Shown: positions 25,743-34,870, counted from the stretch's first letter. The stretch: DNA of 64,000 nt from GCA-003244245 sp050699575 (GCA_050699575.1 JBOHFG010000260.1:24740-88739), one strand, 5' to 3'. The notes: generated from the letters alone by a model not told the origin. Numbers and translations are program-made.

Positions 25743-25793
25743 GCGGTCGTGAGTGGGTAACAGTGTCAGACACTGTTACCCACTCACGACCGC
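25743..25793. repeat. 51-bp perfect palindrome at the pknL/aroG convergence (family II, copy 1)
   Basis: Two 25-nt arms, 25743-25767 and 25769-25793, are exact reverse complements around a single A. The core of each arm is TCGTGAGTGGGTAACAGTG plus TC. It starts right after the pknL TAA and contains the last codons and TGA stop of aroG. It can act as a bidirectional terminator. A second copy is at 32078-32127. Confidence 0.95.
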
Positions 25794-27172
25794 AGCATCT
25801 CCGCGACCAGGAACGCCAGCTCTAGGGCCTGCTGGGTGTTCAGTCGCGGATCGCATGCGGTCTCGTAGCGACCGGACAGGTCCGCATCGGAAATGTCCTG
25901 AGCACCGCCGAGGCACTCGGTGACGTCCTCGCCGGTGAGCTCCACGTGGATCCCGCCGGGATGGGTACCCAACGCGTGGTGCACCTCGAAGAAACCCTGC
26001 ACTTCGTCGACCACCCAGTCGAAGTGTCTGGTCTTGTACCCAGTGGATGACTCGATGGTGTTGCCGTGCATTGGGTCGCAGTGCCAGATCACCTGATGCC
26101 CAGTGGCGGTGACCTTCTGCACGATCGCTGGCAGCACATCGCGGATCCGCTGCGCCCCCATCCGGGAGATCAGGGTGAGCCGGCCGGGCACGCCGTGCGG
26201 GTCGAGCCGCTCGACGTACTCCACAGCCTGATCTGGGGTAGTACTCGGGCCCAGCTTGAGCCCGATCGGGTTGGCCAGCAGTTCGGCGAAGGCGATGTGT
26301 GCCCCGTCCAGCGCCCGAGTCCGCTCCCCCACCCAAAGGAAGTGCGCGGACAGGTCGTAGAGCTTGGGCGTCGGGCCGGTGGCGTCCAGGCGGAGCATGG
26401 CCCGCTCGTAGTCGAGCACCAATGCTTCGTGACTGGCGTAGATCTCGGTGGAAAGCAGCGATGAGTCGTCCACCCCACACGCCGACATGAAGCGCAGGCC
26501 CCGATCGATCTCCCCGGCCAGCGCCTCGTAGCGGGCGCCGGCCGGGGATTGGCGCACAAAGTCCTTGTTCCAGTCGTGCACTCTGTGCAGGTCCGCCGTG
26601 CCGCCCAGGGCCACCGCCCGCACCAGGTTCATCGCCGCGGCGGCGTTGGCGTAGGCCCGGATCATTCGCGACGGGTCATGCACTCGCGCTTCGGGGCTGG
26701 CGCGCAAAGAGTTGATCATATCACCGCGGTACGCCGTGAGACCGAGCGCGTCGAGCTGTGCGGACCGTGGCTTGGCGTACTGCCCGGCTATCCGCCCCAC
26801 CTTCACCACCGGCAGGCTCGAGCCGTAGGTGAGCACCACCGCCATCTGCAGCAGAGTGCGGATGGTGGCCCGCAGATGCGGTTCGGTGTTGTCGGCGAAG
26901 GTTTCGGCGCAGTCCCCGCCCTGCAGCAGGAACGCCTCCCCTCGCGCAACAGCTCCGAGCTGGTCCCGCAGCCGGTCCACCTCGGGAGGCACCGTAATCG
27001 GCGGGACGCTCTCCAACACGGTCCGGATGCTGCGCACGGCGTCCGGGTCGGGCCAGCTCGGTTGTTGCACGGCAGGTCGAGCCAGGGCTGCATCCAGCCT
27101 GGCGCGAAGGTCGGCGGGCAGCGGCGGCAGTTCCGGCAGCTCATCGACCGGAACATCCACGGTCCAGTTCAC
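25784..27172 (-). CDS. aroG: Class II 3-deoxy-7-phosphoheptulonate (DAHP) synthase
   Basis: The 462-residue plant-type DAHP synthase condenses phosphoenolpyruvate and erythrose 4-phosphate at the entry to aromatic amino acid synthesis. FLLQGGDCAETF with its metal-site Cys, the KVGRIAGQYAKPRS block, WNKDFVRQSPAGARYE and VIWHCDPMHGNTIESSTGYK are family hallmarks. In mycobacteria this enzyme forms a complex with chorismate mutase. The last codons (EMLRS, stop TGA) lie inside the intergenic palindrome. The gene order Rv2175c-pknL-aroG is conserved. Confidence 0.96.
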   Translation of the reverse strand: MNWTVDVPVDELPELPPLPADLRARLDAALARPAVQQPSWPDPDAVRSIRTVLESVPPITVPPEVDRLRDQLGAVARGEAFLLQGGDCAETFADNTEPHLRATIRTLLQMAVVLTYGSSLPVVKVGRIAGQYAKPRSAQLDALGLTAYRGDMINSLRASPEARVHDPSRMIRAYANAAAAMNLVRAVALGGTADLHRVHDWNKDFVRQSPAGARYEALAGEIDRGLRFMSACGVDDSSLLSTEIYASHEALVLDYERAMLRLDATGPTPKLYDLSAHFLWVGERTRALDGAHIAFAELLANPIGLKLGPSTTPDQAVEYVERLDPHGVPGRLTLISRMGAQRIRDVLPAIVQKVTATGHQVIWHCDPMHGNTIESSTGYKTRHFDWVVDEVQGFFEVHHALGTHPGGIHVELTGEDVTECLGGAQDISDADLSGRYETACDPRLNTQQALELAFLVAEMLRS

Positions 27173-27220
27173 GGTGCCTGAGCGTATGGGGTGGCGCCCG
27201 GGTCCGGTTCACTGGGCCGG

Positions 27221-28243
27221 TCACCCGAAGAACACCTCGGCTTCCGCGTGGCGCTCCTGCGGCACTGTCTTGACTTCCGCGGTGGCCTCGGCCAGTTTCA
27301 CCCGGATGATGTCGGTGCCGCGCAGCGCGACCATCACCCCGCCGTCGCCCTCGTGCACTGCATCGACCGCATGTACACCGAAGCGGGTGGCCAGCACCCG
27401 GTCGTAGGCCGTGGGCTTGCCGCCGCGCTGAATGTGCCCCAGCACCACGGCGCGGGACTCGGCACCAGTACGCCGGGCGATCTCGTCAGCCAACCAGATA
27501 CCGACCCCACCGAGGCGCTTGTGACCGAAGGCGTCGACCTCCGCGGTGGCCAGCAGCTCTGTGCCGCCATCGGGCACCGCGCCCTCGGCGACCACGACGA
27601 TCGCGGCGTCGTCCCGGTCGAGGCACCGGAGGACCCACTGGCACACCCGGGCCACGTCGAACGGGCGTTCCGGCATCAGAATGACGTTCGCCCCGCCGGC
27701 CATCCCCGAGTGCAGCGCGATCCAGCCCGCATGGCGGCCCATCACCTCAACGACCGCCGCCCGGTGGTGCGACTCAGCGGTGGTGCGCAGCCGGTCGATC
27801 GCCTCGGTCGCGATGTGCACCGCGGTGTCGAACCCGAATGTGTAGTCCGTGGCGCTCAGGTCGTTGTCGATGGTCTTGGGCACGCCTACCACGACAACCC
27901 CGTCGTCGCTGAGCCGGCTGGCCACCCCGAGGGTATCCTCACCGCCGATCGCGATCAGGGCGTCCACGTCGTGCTCAGCGAGCGTCTGCTTGACCTGCTC
28001 AGCGCCGCCGTCGCGATAGGGGTTGGTGCGCGAGGTGCGCAAGATGGTGCCGCCGAGCGGGAGGATGTGCTCCACGTCCGCCAGACCGAGTGGCTGGACC
28101 AAGCCTTGCATCGGACCCCGCCAGCCGTCCCGGAATCCGATGATCTCATGCCCGTAGACCTCGACACCCTTGCGGACCACCGCCCGGATCACCGCGTTGA
28201 GCCCTGGGCAGTCACCACCGCCCGTGAGCACGCCAATTCGCAT
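27221..28243 (-). CDS. pfkA: 6-phosphofructokinase, pyrophosphate-type signature
   Basis: The 340-residue group III phosphofructokinase has LTGGGDCPGLNAVIRAVVRK and GFRDGW. The two residues that set the phosphoryl donor are D103 in GGEDT and K123 in VPKTIDND. ATP enzymes normally have Gly at both places (GGDGS, PGTIDND), while Asp plus Lys is the pyrophosphate-dependent signature, as in the Amycolatopsis methanolica enzyme. It therefore probably uses PPi to phosphorylate fructose 6-phosphate reversibly. MGRHAGWIALHSGMAGGAN is the F6P-binding region. It lies next to aroG, which draws on the same carbon pool. Confidence 0.92.
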   Translation of the reverse strand: MRIGVLTGGGDCPGLNAVIRAVVRKGVEVYGHEIIGFRDGWRGPMQGLVQPLGLADVEHILPLGGTILRTSRTNPYRDGGAEQVKQTLAEHDVDALIAIGGEDTLGVASRLSDDGVVVVGVPKTIDNDLSATDYTFGFDTAVHIATEAIDRLRTTAESHHRAAVVEVMGRHAGWIALHSGMAGGANVILMPERPFDVARVCQWVLRCLDRDDAAIVVVAEGAVPDGGTELLATAEVDAFGHKRLGGVGIWLADEIARRTGAESRAVVLGHIQRGGKPTAYDRVLATRFGVHAVDAVHEGDGGVMVALRGTDIIRVKLAEATAEVKTVPQERHAEAEVFFG

Positions 28244-28322
28244 CTCGATTCACCCTTCTGCACCGTAGTGGACTGACGGGCCAGAGCCTCGCACGACTGG
28301 ATCGATGCGGCAAAACGAAAGG

Positions 28323-28826
28323 TCAGCGCGGTCGGTTTTGCTGCGCCATCCGGTGCTGCTCGATCACCCGCCACCGGGTGAGGTTGTACCGAGCGTCGGC
28401 GACCGCGTCGTGGGCGTCGCTGGGCGCCGGCGGCAACGCCGGCTTGCCGGCTTCTTCCCATCGCTGCCGCAGATCCCGGGTGAACCGAGGCAACGCACGG
28501 GGAAACGCCGGCATCGGACCCCACAGCTGGGCGAGTGCGACGTGGTCGTAGGCCGCGAACCAGGCCCACAGCTCCACCCGCTGGCCGGACGCGGTGAGGA
28601 ACTCCAGCAGTGTGTCGCGGATCGCCGCCCTGCTACGCCACGCCTGGTCGGCCGGCGAGGGCAGCTTGGGCAACACGTGTGAGCGGACCCAGTCACCGGC
28701 ACGCTGCGCGTCGAACTCGGTGGACACCGCGTAGTACTCCTGGCCCTGCTCGTCCACCACCCCGATGGAGATCAGCTCTATGGTGACGCCGTCCTCGATG
28801 AACTCGCAGTCGTAGAAGAACCGCAT
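28323..28826 (-). CDS. 3'-5' exoribonuclease, Rv2179c-like (DEDDh)
   Basis: The 167-residue RNase T-like exonuclease starts MRFFYDCEFIEDG with the catalytic D6 and E8. FAAYDHVALAQLWG supplies the second Asp, and DAHDAVADARYNLTRW the final His/Asp pair. It corresponds to Rv2179c, described as a 3'-5' exoribonuclease active on single-stranded 3' ends. The gene follows aroG and pfkA on the same strand, as in mycobacteria apart from the inserted pfkA. Confidence 0.9.
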   Translation of the reverse strand: MRFFYDCEFIEDGVTIELISIGVVDEQGQEYYAVSTEFDAQRAGDWVRSHVLPKLPSPADQAWRSRAAIRDTLLEFLTASGQRVELWAWFAAYDHVALAQLWGPMPAFPRALPRFTRDLRQRWEEAGKPALPPAPSDAHDAVADARYNLTRWRVIEQHRMAQQNRPR

Positions 28827-28865
28827 AATCGGCCAGCCTACGCAGCACCGACGAACCGGACCGGG

Positions 28866-29573
28866 TCAGGACGCCTTGAGCGCCAGCCGCGGCGGTCGCG
28901 CCGCACGCTCCTTGACCGACGTCGCGTACATGTCGACGTACTCCTGACCAGAGAGCTCCATCAAGGAGTACATGATCTCATCGACGATAGACCGCTCAAC
29001 GAATCGGTCGCCGGCCAGACCAGCGTAGCGAGAGAAGTCCAGCGGCTCCCCGAAACGTATCTCCACCGGATGCGGCCGCCACATCTTGGTACCCATGGGA
29101 CTCACTTTGTCGGTGCCCACCATCACCACCGGAATCACCGGAACGCCGGCCTCCAGCGCCATCCGGGCAACGCCGGTCTTGCCCTTGTACAACCGGCCGT
29201 CTGGGGACCGGGTGCCTTCCGGGTAGATGCCGAGCAGCTTTCCCTGTGACAGCAACCGCACCCCGGTGTCCAGGGCGGCCTGCGCGGCGGATGCACTGGA
29301 GCGATCGATGGGGACTTGACCGGCAGCGCTGAAGAACTGCCGCTTGAGCCATCCCCGCAGGCCAGGCGTGGTGAAGTACTCCCGCTTGGCCAGGAACGTC
29401 AGCCGGCGACGGATCATCAGCGGCAAGAAGAACGAATCGGCGACGGCGAGGTGGTTGCTAGCCAGGATGGCACCGCCGCGCTCGGGGATACGCTCGGCGC
29501 CCTGGACCTGTGGGTGGCATGCCAGCCGCATCAACGGGCCGAGCAACAGGTGTTTGAGCAGCCAGTAGAACAC
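28866..29573 (-). CDS. 1-acyl-sn-glycerol-3-phosphate acyltransferase family (PlsC, Rv2182c-like)
   Basis: The 235-residue acyltransferase has the HX4D motif H41-LAVA-D46, FSAAGQVPIDR and the glycine-rich GIYPEGTRSPDGRLYKGKTG, which binds the phosphate of lysophosphatidic acid. It should acylate the sn-2 position in phospholipid synthesis at the inner face of the membrane. The N-terminal MFYWLLKHLLLGPLMRLAC is hydrophobic and probably membrane-associated. The GTG at 29573 gives a full family-length protein. Confidence 0.9.
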   Translation of the reverse strand: MFYWLLKHLLLGPLMRLACHPQVQGAERIPERGGAILASNHLAVADSFFLPLMIRRRLTFLAKREYFTTPGLRGWLKRQFFSAAGQVPIDRSSASAAQAALDTGVRLLSQGKLLGIYPEGTRSPDGRLYKGKTGVARMALEAGVPVIPVVMVGTDKVSPMGTKMWRPHPVEIRFGEPLDFSRYAGLAGDRFVERSIVDEIMYSLMELSGQEYVDMYATSVKERAARPPRLALKAS

Positions 29574-29703
29574 CGCCTACCGATCCTCCCTTGCCCTCAC
29601 GGGCTTGTGGTACCAGCCAGCCTACGGAGCACCGCATCCGGGGCACAACGGCCCCAGCTCTACTTTGGCGTACGCAGGCCCGGGACGTGGCGGTTCGATG
29701 CGG

Positions 29704-30159
29704 CTAGCAGTCGGGCGCTCCCGGGTAGGCCTCCACCCGGCGCTTGAGCTCCTTCAGCGCAGTGTCCATGATGATCTTCTCGGCTTTTCTCTTGATCATT
29801 CCGATCAGAGGAATCGCGAGGTCGACCATCAGACTGTAAGTCACGTTCGTCGTCGGGCCGAGGGGTTCCAGGACGTAGGAGCCATGCTGCGCCTTCTGCA
29901 TCTGCCCCTCGACCAGTTCCCAGGCCACCGTCAACCCGTCCACAGACCAGACGTAGTCGAGCACGTACTCGTCCTTGACCAGGCCCGCGTCCAACGAGAA
30001 CCGGACCCGCTCCGCGCGATCACCAACACCGGGAACGATCACCTCGACCTGCTTCACCGCCAACGCCCACTGCGGGTAGGCAGAGAAGTCAGCGATCACG
30101 TCCATGATGGTCTTGGGATCAGCGTTGATGACGATGGACTGGGTTGACTTGTCGGCCAT
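29704..30159 (-). CDS. SRPBCC (polyketide cyclase/START-like) family protein, Rv2185c-like
   Basis: The 151-residue protein begins MADKSTQSIVINADPKTIMD and continues VIADFSAYPQW, typical of the SRPBCC hydrophobic-pocket fold. The fold binds lipids or other hydrophobic ligands; the ligand here is unknown. The ATG at 30159 was chosen over a much longer frame because that extension overlaps fadD15 and shows no conserved residues. It is divergent from fadD15, and the same order, Rv2185c beside fadD15 (Rv2187), is found in M. tuberculosis, which hints at a lipid role. Confidence 0.85.
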   Translation of the reverse strand: MADKSTQSIVINADPKTIMDVIADFSAYPQWALAVKQVEVIVPGVGDRAERVRFSLDAGLVKDEYVLDYVWSVDGLTVAWELVEGQMQKAQHGSYVLEPLGPTTNVTYSLMVDLAIPLIGMIKRKAEKIIMDTALKELKRRVEAYPGAPDC

Positions 30160-30271
30160 GCCGCGCAGGCTACCCGGCACACAATTCCGGGCCCGGCAGG
30201 CTGTTGGACGAAACTCAGGTCGCGATACGTTGCCAGGCAGTACGGAGCAAGGTCGAACCGCGGAGGTACTC

Positions 30272-32086
30272 GTGCGGGAGTTCACGGTTCCTGCCACCAG
30301 CACGGTGGACGACCAGGAGAACCTCATCGATGTGGTGTGGGCCAACGCCGAGCGCTTCGCCGGCCATGTGAGCATGCGACGCAAGGTCGACGGCGGCTGG
30401 GTGGACGTCACCACGAGGCAGTTCGCCGACCAGGTGACCGCAGTGGCCAAAGGCCTCATCGCAGCGGGCCTCGAGCGTGGCGACAGGGTTGCCTTGCTGT
30501 CCAAGACTCGCTACGAGTGGACCCTGCTGGACTATGCGATCTGGGCCGCCGGCGGAGCAACAGTGCCGATTTACGAGACCTCATCCCCGGAACAGGTGGA
30601 GTGGATCCTGTCTGATTCCAGTGCCAAGGCGATCGTCGTCGAGACCGCACCGCACCGCGAGATGGTCCAGGGGCTGGTTGATCGGTTGGGCGGGCCGGTT
30701 CTGCTCTGGCAGATCGAGCCGGCGCCGAGCCGCGGAGATCCGGATGCCGCGATCGACACGCTCACCGCACTGGGCACCGAGGTCGGTGACGACGCCGTGC
30801 GGGAGCGCGCCACCGCGGTGGGCGCCGGGGACCTGGCGACGCTGATCTACACCTCAGGGACCACGGGACGGCCCAAAGGCTGCGAGATCACTCACCGCAA
30901 CCTGCTCGCCGCCACCCGGGCGGCCGTGGGGGAGCTCCCCGGCCTGCTGCAGCCGGGGAGCTCCGCACTGCTGTTCCTGCCGCTGGCGCACGTGTTCGCC
31001 CGAATCGTCCAGTGCGGCTGTGTGTACGCACGGACCACCCTCGGGCACACCCCCGATACGAGGAACTTGATCGCCGAACTGGCCGAATTCCGGCCGACGT
31101 TCGTGCTGGCGGTGCCCCGGGTATTCGAGAAGCTCTACAACGCGGCCAAGCAGAAGGCGCATGCGGCGGGCAAGGGCCGCATCTTCGACATCGCCGAGGC
31201 CACCGCCATCCAGTGGAGCCGTGCGCACGACGCCGGCGGGGCCGGGCTGGCCTTGCGGGCCAAGCACGCGGTATTCGACCAGCTGGTCTACGCCAAGCTC
31301 CGCACAGCGCTGGGCGGTCGGTGCGTCGCCGCAGTCTCCGGTGGAGCACCGCTGGGTGAGCGGCTCGGACATTTCTTCCGCGGTATCGGGGTGCTGGTGC
31401 TGGAGGGCTATGGGCTGACCGAGACCAGCGCCGCAACCACGCTGAACACCGAGAAACACCTCAGGATCGGCACCGTGGGCCAACCGTTGCCCGGCGTGAC
31501 TATCAAGATCGACGATGACGGTGAGGTGCTGATCAAGGGCCCCGGGGTGCTGCACCGGTACTGGCACAACGAGCAAGCCACTGCGGAGGCCATCGTCGAC
31601 GGGTGGTTCCGCACCGGCGACCTCGGTGAGCTGGACCAGGACGGCTTCCTGCGGATCACCGGTCGCAAAAAAGAGATCATTGTCACCGCCGCCGGTAAAA
31701 ATGTCTCCCCAGCCGCGCTGGAGGACCGGATCCGGGCCCACCGGCTGATCAGCCAATGCATGGTGGTGGGCGACAAGCAGCCCTTCATCGCCGCGCTGAT
31801 CACTCTCGACGCCGAAGCTTTACCAGCCTGGCGCGCTGAGCACGGCAACCCAGCTAGCAACACTGCCGTCGATCTGATCGACGACGCGGACCTGCGTGCG
31901 GCGGTGCAGCGCGCAGTGGACAACGCGAACAAGGCCGTCTCCAGGGCCGAGATGATCCGCAAGTTCCGGATCCTGCCGGTCGACTTCACCGAGGAAGGTG
32001 GCCAGCTCACCCCGAGCCTCAAAATCAAGCGCGCGGTCGTAGCCAAGGAGTTCGCCACCGAGATCGAGGCACTCTACAGCTCGTGA
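30272..32086 (+). CDS. fadD15: Long-chain fatty-acid-CoA ligase, FadD15-like
   Basis: The 604-residue adenylate-forming enzyme activates long-chain fatty acids with ATP and CoA. The AMP-binding P-loop is LIYTSGTTGRPKGCEITHRN. A5 is GYGLTET, and the motif GWFRTGDLGELDQDGFLRI is followed by GRKKEIIVTAAGKNVSP and a C-terminal catalytic lysine region SLKIKRAVV. The GTG at 30272 has GGAGG 5 nt upstream. The last Ser codon and TGA lie inside the 50-bp palindrome shared with pimB. Confidence 0.94.
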   Translation: MREFTVPATSTVDDQENLIDVVWANAERFAGHVSMRRKVDGGWVDVTTRQFADQVTAVAKGLIAAGLERGDRVALLSKTRYEWTLLDYAIWAAGGATVPIYETSSPEQVEWILSDSSAKAIVVETAPHREMVQGLVDRLGGPVLLWQIEPAPSRGDPDAAIDTLTALGTEVGDDAVRERATAVGAGDLATLIYTSGTTGRPKGCEITHRNLLAATRAAVGELPGLLQPGSSALLFLPLAHVFARIVQCGCVYARTTLGHTPDTRNLIAELAEFRPTFVLAVPRVFEKLYNAAKQKAHAAGKGRIFDIAEATAIQWSRAHDAGGAGLALRAKHAVFDQLVYAKLRTALGGRCVAAVSGGAPLGERLGHFFRGIGVLVLEGYGLTETSAATTLNTEKHLRIGTVGQPLPGVTIKIDDDGEVLIKGPGVLHRYWHNEQATAEAIVDGWFRTGDLGELDQDGFLRITGRKKEIIVTAAGKNVSPAALEDRIRAHRLISQCMVVGDKQPFIAALITLDAEALPAWRAEHGNPASNTAVDLIDDADLRAAVQRAVDNANKAVSRAEMIRKFRILPVDFTEEGGQLTPSLKIKRAVVAKEFATEIEALYSS

Positions 32087-32127
32087 GTGGGTAACAGTGT
32101 CATGACACTGTTACCCACTCACGAGCT
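32078..32127. repeat. 50-bp perfect palindrome at the fadD15/pimB convergence (family II, copy 2)
   Basis: Arms 32078-32102 and 32103-32127 are exact reverse complements with no spacer (centre GTCATGAC). The inner 21 bp of each arm equal those of the 25743-25793 copy. The stop of fadD15 (32084-32086) and the stop of pimB (32119-32121) sit at mirror positions inside it, both as TCG-TGA. It is a likely bidirectional terminator. Confidence 0.95.
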
Positions 32128-33249
32128 ACGTAGCAGCACATGGCCGAGCTGCTGCTGGCGGCACGACCAGTCCCACGCCTCCAGCATCCAGCGTCGCCCG
32201 CGCCGGCCCATCGCCGCGGCGCGCTCGGGATCGGCGAGCAGTAGCGCGACGGCCCGGGCCACCGCTGCCACGTCACGGCCGTCCACCAGGTCACCGGTGT
32301 CGCCTGGGCGGACCGTCTCCCGCGCCCCGCCGGCGTCACCGACCACCACCGGCAATCCGGTGGCCGAGGCCTCGAGGAACACCAGACCGAGCCCCTCGAC
32401 GTCCAACCCGTGACCACGGGTGCGGCACGGCATCGCGAAGACATCTCCCGCGTTGTAGTACCCCGCCAGCTCGGACCACGGCACTGATCCGGTGCACACC
32501 ACCGCACCCGCGACGCCACACGACTCCGCCAGCCGATGCAACACTGATCGCCGGGGCCCGTCCCCGACGATCAACAGCATGGCCCCGGGTACCTGGCGCC
32601 GGATCGCGGGCAGCGCCCGCACCAGCGTGTCCTGCCCCTTGCGAGCGACCAGCCGGGACACGCACAGCACTACCGGAGCCTCTCCCAGCCCGTGGCGTCG
32701 CCGGATCTCGGCCCGCGCGCCTGGATCCGGACGAAACACTGTGCAGTCCACTCCCGGTGGAAGCAGTTCCAGGGCGGCCCGGGGACCGAATGCCGAGGCG
32801 ACCCGGCGGCGGGTGTACTGGCTCACGGCGGTGACCACGTCGGCATCCGTGCCAATCCGACGCAGCGCCAATCGACCAGGAGGCAGCATCGACCAACCCA
32901 CCTCGTGCCCGTGGCTGCTGGCCACCACCCGCCGCACTCCGGCGCGACGTAAGGCCGGACCCAGCAGTGCTAGTGGCGCGGCCGCACCAAACCACGCCGT
33001 CTCGCAGCGCAGCTCCCGCAGCAATCCCACCGCCCGCCGTAGTACTGGCGGGGTGGGCAGCATCAGAGATCCGGGGTGCCGAACGACCGGGAACGGCAAC
33101 CGCGCGTCGAAAGCCGCCGCTCCAGGCCAGGCCGGTGCGTAGACAGCAACCTCGCCCGCAGGCAGCTCCAGAGCCAGCTGATGCAGGTACGCTTGGATGC
33201 CACCGGGTCGGGGTGGGAAGTCATTGCTCACCAGCAGGATCTTCGGCAC
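32119..33249 (-). CDS. pimB: GT4 mannosyltransferase, PimB (phosphatidylinositol mannoside synthesis)
   Basis: The 376-residue GT-B glycosyltransferase probably adds the second mannose to PIM1 from GDP-mannose on the cytosolic side of the membrane. ILLVSNDFPPRPGGIQAYL is the N-terminal donor/acceptor loop. The C-terminal half has LCVSRLVARKGQDTLVRALP and the GT4 E-x7-E motif in EGLGLVFLEASATGLPVV. GTG at 33249 aligns with the start of mycobacterial PimB; in-frame starts at 33267 and 33276 exist, and none has a clear ribosome site. Location after fadD15 is the same as Rv2188c. Confidence 0.9.
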   Translation of the reverse strand: MPKILLVSNDFPPRPGGIQAYLHQLALELPAGEVAVYAPAWPGAAAFDARLPFPVVRHPGSLMLPTPPVLRRAVGLLRELRCETAWFGAAAPLALLGPALRRAGVRRVVASSHGHEVGWSMLPPGRLALRRIGTDADVVTAVSQYTRRRVASAFGPRAALELLPPGVDCTVFRPDPGARAEIRRRHGLGEAPVVLCVSRLVARKGQDTLVRALPAIRRQVPGAMLLIVGDGPRRSVLHRLAESCGVAGAVVCTGSVPWSELAGYYNAGDVFAMPCRTRGHGLDVEGLGLVFLEASATGLPVVVGDAGGARETVRPGDTGDLVDGRDVAAVARAVALLLADPERAAAMGRRGRRWMLEAWDWSCRQQQLGHVLLRSS

Positions 33250-33307
33250 CAGCCGCAGGGTAGCCACTACCCGCAACGACGATGCGGCGGGCTGTTGCCC
33301 CTCCCGT

Positions 33308-34381
33308 TCAGCCGATCCGGCTCATCGCGGTGACTTGGCTCCAGGGCACCGGAACGACCTTCACCACATCGCCGCTCTGTGGTGCGTTCACGTAGAGGCC
33401 GTTACCGACGTAGAGGCCGATATGACTGATCGGGGAGTACAGCGCGATGAGATCGCCGGCCTGCAGTTGGGACTGGGTGACGCTGCGACCCATCCGCGCC
33501 TGCTCCTGGGCCGAGTGCGGCAGACCCGGCATACCGGCCTGGGCAAACGCCCATTTCACCAGCCCGGAGCAGTCGAACGTGATCGGGCCGTCGCCGCCCC
33601 AGACGTATGCCGAGCCCTGCTTGCTCAGTGCGGCTCGGGCCGCTTGGACCGCGGTACCGCTGCCGACCAGGTTGATCGGGAAGTGGATATTGCCGCCGGA
33701 AAGGTAGGCAGCTCGTTCCTGGCGGGTCAGCTCGGCCAGGCGTGTGGTGACCACCTGAATCTGACGGTCCATCTCACCGCGGGAACGGGTCAAGTCGCCT
33801 TCGAGCCGCGCCGCGTCGTGTTCAGCTCGACCGGCCCGCGCCGCTGCGTCGTTGGCCGACAGCTCAGCGAGCTGGGCCTGCGCAACGGCATCGCTGAGCC
33901 GGTCCAAGGCTTGCTTGTTGTCCACCGCAAGCATGTCCAGTGCAGCCATCTGGTCCAGGAAGTCCTGGGGAGAGTCGCTGACCAGCAGGGCGGACAACCG
34001 GTTGAGTCGCGCACCCTGGAATGACGCCTTGGTCAGCCTGTCGACTTGACCGCGGTACTGATCCTGCACCACCCCGGCACGTTCCGCGGCGGCGACAGCT
34101 GCGTTGACATCGGCCCGGGCCCGGTCTAGGTCGGCACGGCGGGCCGTCAACTGATCGCGGGCGTAATGCCACCTCTCAGTGAGCACCTCAGCCTGCCGAT
34201 TCAGCTCGACGAGCTGCTGCGCGGCGTTGGGAGCATCCCCGGGCAACGCGGGGTCGGCCGAGGCCGTAGTGGGCATCGCCGTGGTGGACAGCAACATCAC
34301 CAGGACGACAAGGGTTGCGGCGGTCATCGCTGCGGAGACACCGCGCGTGACTACACCGGGCTTCAGACGATGCGACGACAC
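33308..34381 (-). CDS. Secreted NlpC/P60 peptidoglycan endopeptidase with coiled-coil N-terminus (paralogue 1)
   Basis: The 357-residue secreted hydrolase has a signal peptide (hydrophobic AAMTAATLVVLVMLLS, then a likely AxA cleavage), a long coiled-coil region (about residues 45-225) and a C-terminal NlpC/P60 domain. C271 in TFDCSGLVKW is the nucleophile, H320 in SHIGLYVGNGLYV the base, and N332 the third polar residue. Such enzymes cut peptide stems in peptidoglycan; the coiled coil may control access or bind FtsX-like partners. The leader AGGAGACAGCCGCG before the GTG is nearly the same as that of paralogue 2. pimB follows after 58 nt. Confidence 0.92.
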   Translation of the reverse strand: MSSHRLKPGVVTRGVSAAMTAATLVVLVMLLSTTAMPTTASADPALPGDAPNAAQQLVELNRQAEVLTERWHYARDQLTARRADLDRARADVNAAVAAAERAGVVQDQYRGQVDRLTKASFQGARLNRLSALLVSDSPQDFLDQMAALDMLAVDNKQALDRLSDAVAQAQLAELSANDAAARAGRAEHDAARLEGDLTRSRGEMDRQIQVVTTRLAELTRQERAAYLSGGNIHFPINLVGSGTAVQAARAALSKQGSAYVWGGDGPITFDCSGLVKWAFAQAGMPGLPHSAQEQARMGRSVTQSQLQAGDLIALYSPISHIGLYVGNGLYVNAPQSGDVVKVVPVPWSQVTAMSRIG

Positions 34382-34599
34382 GTCGCGGCTGTCTCCTCAT
34401 TTTCTTGGACTGCCTACCAGGAAGCCGATTCGGCAGTGACCCGCGGCGCCGACCGGTCTGGCAGGGCACCTACCGCGAGTCTCGGGAAGATTACGAAAGG
34501 TCACCGACGGTGTCACCACCGGCACGCCAGCGATGGGGCAAAGAAACCGCTGCGTACGGTGGACGACACGGCAGCAGGAAGAGCGATAGGCGCCACCGA

Positions 34600-34836
34600 T
34601 CAACCCACCTGTCGGCCAGACCGCTCACCGTCGGTTGCGGACCACTTACCGCCATCCGGGTGGCGATGCGCCAATTGCCGGGGGGGCAGCGTGCCGACCC
34701 CAGCGATGATGCCTGGCGCAGGCCGCTGAGGACCGTCCCACTCGACACCACCGGGCGGGGCGCCGAACAGCACGGTGATGACGCAGTCCTGGCAGGCGCC
34801 ACCACGCACCGGGCACCGGTCGCAATCCACGATCAT
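34600..34836 (-). CDS. Small four-cysteine protein between the NlpC/P60 genes
   Basis: The 78-residue protein starts MIVDCDRCPVRGGACQDCVI with cysteines at 5, 8, 15 and 18, a CxxC-x6-CxxC arrangement that could hold a zinc ion or an Fe-S cluster. I recall similar short proteins beside cell-wall hydrolase genes in actinobacteria, but no function is known to me. The C-terminal half is less conserved and rich in Pro, Gly and His. The frame stays open upstream; the ATG at 34836 was chosen because the conserved part starts there. Two palindromic operator-like sites lie 35-66 nt upstream. Confidence 0.7.
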   Translation of the reverse strand: MIVDCDRCPVRGGACQDCVITVLFGAPPGGVEWDGPQRPAPGIIAGVGTLPPRQLAHRHPDGGKWSATDGERSGRQVG

Positions 34837-34870
34837 GTCGGGCTCCGTCTCAACTCGGATCGTCTCGTTG

